Shown here piece by piece: positions 60,189 through 64,000 of a stretch of DNA of 64,000 nt (the stretch's first letter is position 1; every line of letters begins with the position of its first letter). The notes under the pieces are model-generated. The model was given only the letters and a program-made list of their open reading frames with translations. It had not been told where the DNA came from and did no database searches. Source of the DNA: Synaphobranchus kaupii (Eukaryota > Chordata > Actinopteri > Anguilliformes > Synaphobranchidae); the NCBI GenBank assembly GCA_029718625.1, contig CM056391.1:6598536-6662535 (forward strand), given 5' to 3'. The translations under genes were made by a program, and so were the position numbers.

Positions 60189-61779
60189 GTTCTCTTTTCT
60201 CACTCACATCTCAATTAGTGGTTTTGTATGATTTCTTTTCGCCTGTGTCTTCCCCGGTGCGGGATGCGGTCAGATCCGTGGAGATGATGATTTTGGGAAC
60301 AGATGCTTCGTTCCCCGCTGAGTGTAATTAAGGAGGCTCACCACTGATCAGGCTTAAAGAGACACGGGACCTGGGAACATTTAAAGAGACGTTTAAACAT
60401 TTAAGTGGGTCCGGTTTCCGCAGTGCTGGGTGATGGGTCATCACCAGTGCGTCTGGGACAGAGGAATCACCAGCAGTACAGAGCTACACAGTGTAGAGTG
60501 AGAGAGGAGGAGGAGGAGGAGTGAGGAAGACTTTAGAAAACCACCCCCCTCCCCTCGGCCCCTCACACATCTCTCTCTCTCTCTCTCGCTCTCTCATATT
60601 CCCTCAAACATAACCATTTAAAATGCCCTCAGTCTCCTCTCTGTCCCTCCCTCCCTCTCTTTCTCACACACACATTCCCTCAAACATAACCTTTCTCTCT
60701 CTCTCCCTCCCCTCTCTCCCTTTCCCTCCTACCCTCTCTCTCTCACTCTCTCTCTCTCTCTCTCTCACACTCACCCACGCACAAGAAGGGAGATTAAACA
60801 CAGCTTAAGTTAATGCAAGTGCTCTAACCCTATAGTTTGTTTATAAACACGGCAGATGCTACATAATTTATACACTCTTAAGACATACTACACATATTGC
60901 ATGCTCTATGTGTACACTACAGCAGAAGACAAGATATCACAAAAACTAGGCACTATGTAGAGTATGTAGTGACATTCCCATTTTCACATCTCAACACCAA
61001 TTCAAATGACGCTTAAAATTTACTCACAAGAGCAATAAAAATGAGAGGATAGGAAGGGAAAAGAAAGAAAGAGAGAGAGAGAGAGAGAGATAAATTAAAA
61101 GAAAGGGAGATTGTGTGTGCATGTATACTTCAATTCCCTAAAGATACTGTTTGTAAATTAGGCCAACTAGTAGTAAAATGACAGCTAGACATTGACTGTT
61201 CACATTTACTTATAACCTCCTCGAAAGGCACAAAAAATTTCCCAGACTATTTCTTAGCAGTTGACCATTAATAAGCATATGCTATGCCATCTCGACTTCC
61301 CCCACTCCTCCACAAAACACGCACGCACGCACGCACTCCACTCTACCTCCTGCTGAGATGAATCGCGGAAGTTTGAGGAAAGACATTTCACTAAGGAATT
61401 AATGACAGACCCTGTTAAAATTCACTTGAATTGCATGCAGTGCAGACAAGTGTGTAAGGCAACAGAGCTAACAGATTACAGTAATTATTCAAACCCCGCA
61501 GAAGACTCCGCCTCTGTTTTCGCGGTGGTCCTGCAGACACTAACCGGCTGTATGCCACACACAGAACGGCCAACTGTCAGTCAGCTTCGTAACCCATAGC
61601 AACCCATGAAGGATGAGCCCCGGCTAAAAGCAGACTGGGATAGCATTATAGCAATGTAGCAAGAATGCTATTTGCCATGACAGTATAGACCAACTTTACC
61701 TGTGTCCACCGAACTCCATGGCCTTGCTCTCTCTTTTTCTCAATCTCTCAACAGCCTACACCCAGAGAACGCATTTTAA

Positions 61780-62570
61780 AAATTAGACTGGCATTAGTTT
61801 TTGTGATGGGTTCAACAGCTGCCTTGTTATACATCGGAATAATTAGCAGCGTACGCCCGTATTAATTAGCAATGAGTGTTTTCAGTCCATTAATCAACAT
61901 CGGGGGAAAGGAAGCAATCCATGCGCTGTTCACAAAGTCATTTCTTATGGGCCAAAATAAATAAATAATGAAATAAAATAAAAAAATCATTCACGGAACA
62001 TTTTATGCAAATTATATTTGTTTATAAGTAAATAAACTGAGAGGGTTTCCGAAGCAGGTGGTGTGTTGCGAACAAGCACTTGATGAGGTGATGCAGAGAG
62101 AATTAATTAGGACTTCGGCGGTAATTAGACGCAATAATTTGTATGATTAGCAGGCGGCTTAAGAATTAAGACGCGCGCGTAGCAGAGCACACGCATGCGG
62201 AGCGGCCAACGATTAGCGGTTTTGTCTGTTTGCTCGTACGCGTGAGAGAGCTTACTCGTGTTTACGGGGGGGACGTGTCATAAAAACGCTGACACAGCGA
62301 GCGCTAATTACGAAACGGGCAGGGGTAGGGAGGAGCAGGCCAGGGGGTCTTTGCTTTTATTTTCACCCTTCTGTCACCTCCCTGAAAGTGAAGGGGAAAC
62401 GTGCACACTCAGCACTTCTAAATTTGGAGGAAACTTACAGTGCATCATTAAAGCAAGAACTTTTTTTTATTTTTTTTGCTGTGTATCATTAAAAGTACAG
62501 AGCATAATTAATCTGCAGATATAGTCCATCTCTCCTCTTTACTGCCTTCAGTAAAAAAAAACATACTTTA
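61780..62570. promoter_or_regulatory. candidate conserved non-coding enhancer
   Basis: AT-rich unique sequence dense in homeodomain-type cores: attaattagcaatgag, tccattaatc, gagagaattaattagg, ggtaattagac, gattagcagg. No repeat family recognised. The position in the probable TSHZ3-ZNF507 gene desert fits. Conservation cannot be measured here. Confidence 0.3.
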
Positions 62571-62678
62571 TAATACATGCAGGAATGAAGCCTGTGAGCG
62601 GGAAATGGTGATAGTCCTGGCTCTGTTTCTTTTTATTTTTCACACACACAGGCACACAAACACATACACGCACACGCA

Positions 62679-62710
<32 letters not shown>

Positions 62711-63217
62711 CACACACTTTATGAAGGGTGATACCACTTCCTCGTCAATGTAATTCTAAAGACTGTTTATATACGATGCTGTGAAATATGGGGGACACAC
62801 AGTACCCCCAACACCTCCCACCTCTACTTTCTAAGCTGCCAGACATTTAAGCGGTTAAGCAGGGGCTGAAATGTATCCCCATCTCACGGGTCGACAAAAA
62901 CCACCCGTACAATAAAAGCCTTTTGTGATTGAGTACTGGTTCTCTTCCTCAAAGATGCCTTCTGGCAAATATCAGGGGGCATACTGTGGTGTGGAAACGA
63001 GATATTGGGGGGGCGTTAGGGTTAGGGTTGTGGGGGAGGGGCTTAGTGTGGAGGTGTGGGGTGCCCCCCTGCCCCGCCCCACACCGGGGGTGTTCCAGCA
63101 GAAAACGAAACTTAGGGAAACTGCTTGGTAGGACTCAGCTGACATTTATAAAGCCTCCTTTTATGGGGCCATTGACTTTGCTAGGTTCTGCCTGCTTGTT
63201 AAGACCAACCAAATCGA

Positions 63218-63264
<47 letters not shown>

Positions 63265-63639
63265 ACCTCCCTGGGGTGAGCCTCGAGTTTTCAAAATCAA
63301 ACTGGAATCGAGTCGGTCCGTCCAGAAAAATAAAAATTGATTTCAAGCTCTGTTTAGACACACCCGCTAAATGATAAGTGTATTAAAATAGCCCCGGGTG
63401 CCGTTTCATCAAATCAAAGACAGCCACACCACAAAGCTAAATAATAAAAAAATAAAATAAAACAGATGGATTTGAATGCTTGTTTACTTCCTGTGATTTT
63501 ATGCCAGTTTGCCGGAGATACGCTGGTGTCAGCACTTTAGAATGTGGTTGCTGGGAAACAGATCGCTTGGAGCGTTTGCTGTCTTTGAAGAGGGAAAGGG
63601 AGCAAAACTGTCCCTGTAACAGCAGTATAATAAGTGAAA

Positions 63640-63755
63640 AATGTATTTATTTTAACAGGGACAATGCACATTAATCAACATTTCAGTTTCCACATCAACG
63701 TAAATGTGCCGGAGTTAGCCAATGTGATCATTTTCATCCGCAGTCCCTGGACAGG
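63640..63755. repeat. dispersed repeat, second copy of the 11995-12100 family
   Basis: Shares cagggacaatgcacattaat, aaatgtgccggagttagcca and cgcagtccctgg with the earlier copy in the same order. Confidence 0.6.
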
Positions 63756-64000
63756 TTAAGACGAGACTAAACTTAATCCAAAACCACCGGACTGGATTCA
63801 TGAAGAAAAACTGAACTTGAGCATTTGATTGTACGCCAAAGTTCAGGACAAATGCTGAGTTTGTTTACATATGAGCGTTATATAAATGTATAGTAAGCTT
63901 GGCCATTGGACCACAAACAATGATTTCTGAATATTACACAAATTGTGAGAGTACATTTCTGCGTATCCAGTGTGAATACCTGAAGTGTCTATGCACAGTA

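Larger units (their letters stand above)
42300..64000. other. gene-free interval upstream of znf507
   Basis: No open frame or splice-linked reading matched a known protein. In mammals this side of ZNF507 faces the TSHZ3/ZNF536 gene desert. Contents are transposon fragments, microsatellites and AT-rich unique stretches listed separately. Confidence 0.7.

Overview
The window is vertebrate nuclear DNA, almost certainly from a ray-finned fish. Coding sequence is broken into short exons with canonical GT-AG introns. The repeats are of fish type: a decayed Tc1-like element, SINE tails ending in repeated 'aatgt' units, many short inverted-repeat elements, and very abundant CA/GA microsatellites and minisatellites. 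No bacterial-style operon, CRISPR array or tRNA/rRNA gene is visible.

Two protein-coding genes are recognisable, both on the minus strand and in tandem. dpy19l3 (window edge to about 19.8 kb) encodes an ER tryptophan C-mannosyltransferase. Fifteen coding exons, about 561 residues, are here; the last ~150 residues lie beyond the left edge. znf507 (about 25.5-42.3 kb) encodes a multi-C2H2 zinc-finger nuclear protein of 875 residues in six coding exons, with a non-coding first exon near 42.2 kb. The ZNF507-DPY19L3 neighbourhood is conserved in human chromosome 19q13, which supports both calls. The two proteins act in different compartments and no functional link is implied.

Layout: 1-1.9 kb, last visible dpy19l3 intron; 1.9-18.7 kb, dpy19l3 coding exons with transposon- and minisatellite-rich introns, including an apparent alternative first coding exon at 13.3-13.5 kb; 18.7-25.5 kb, dpy19l3 promoter side and intergenic DNA with a decayed gypsy fragment; 25.5-30.25 kb, probable znf507 3' UTR and flank; 30.25-42.3 kb, znf507; 42.3-64 kb, no gene found, only transposon remnants, microsatellites and a few AT-rich stretches resembling conserved non-coding enhancers.

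The most unusual signals are these. (1) Four splice junctions in the two genes each border a tandem array whose unit contains the splice site itself, two of them acceptors and two donors. (2) A dense cluster of the 7-mer TAGCCTA/TAGGCTA lies at 18.8-24.3 kb; two arms of one palindrome differ by exact 5-bp GCCTA insertions at TA, which looks like a transposon-excision footprint. (3) dpy19l3 has a second exon encoding a first membrane span ending in the same HEN..LWFSN motif and the same phase, preceded by its own start codon.
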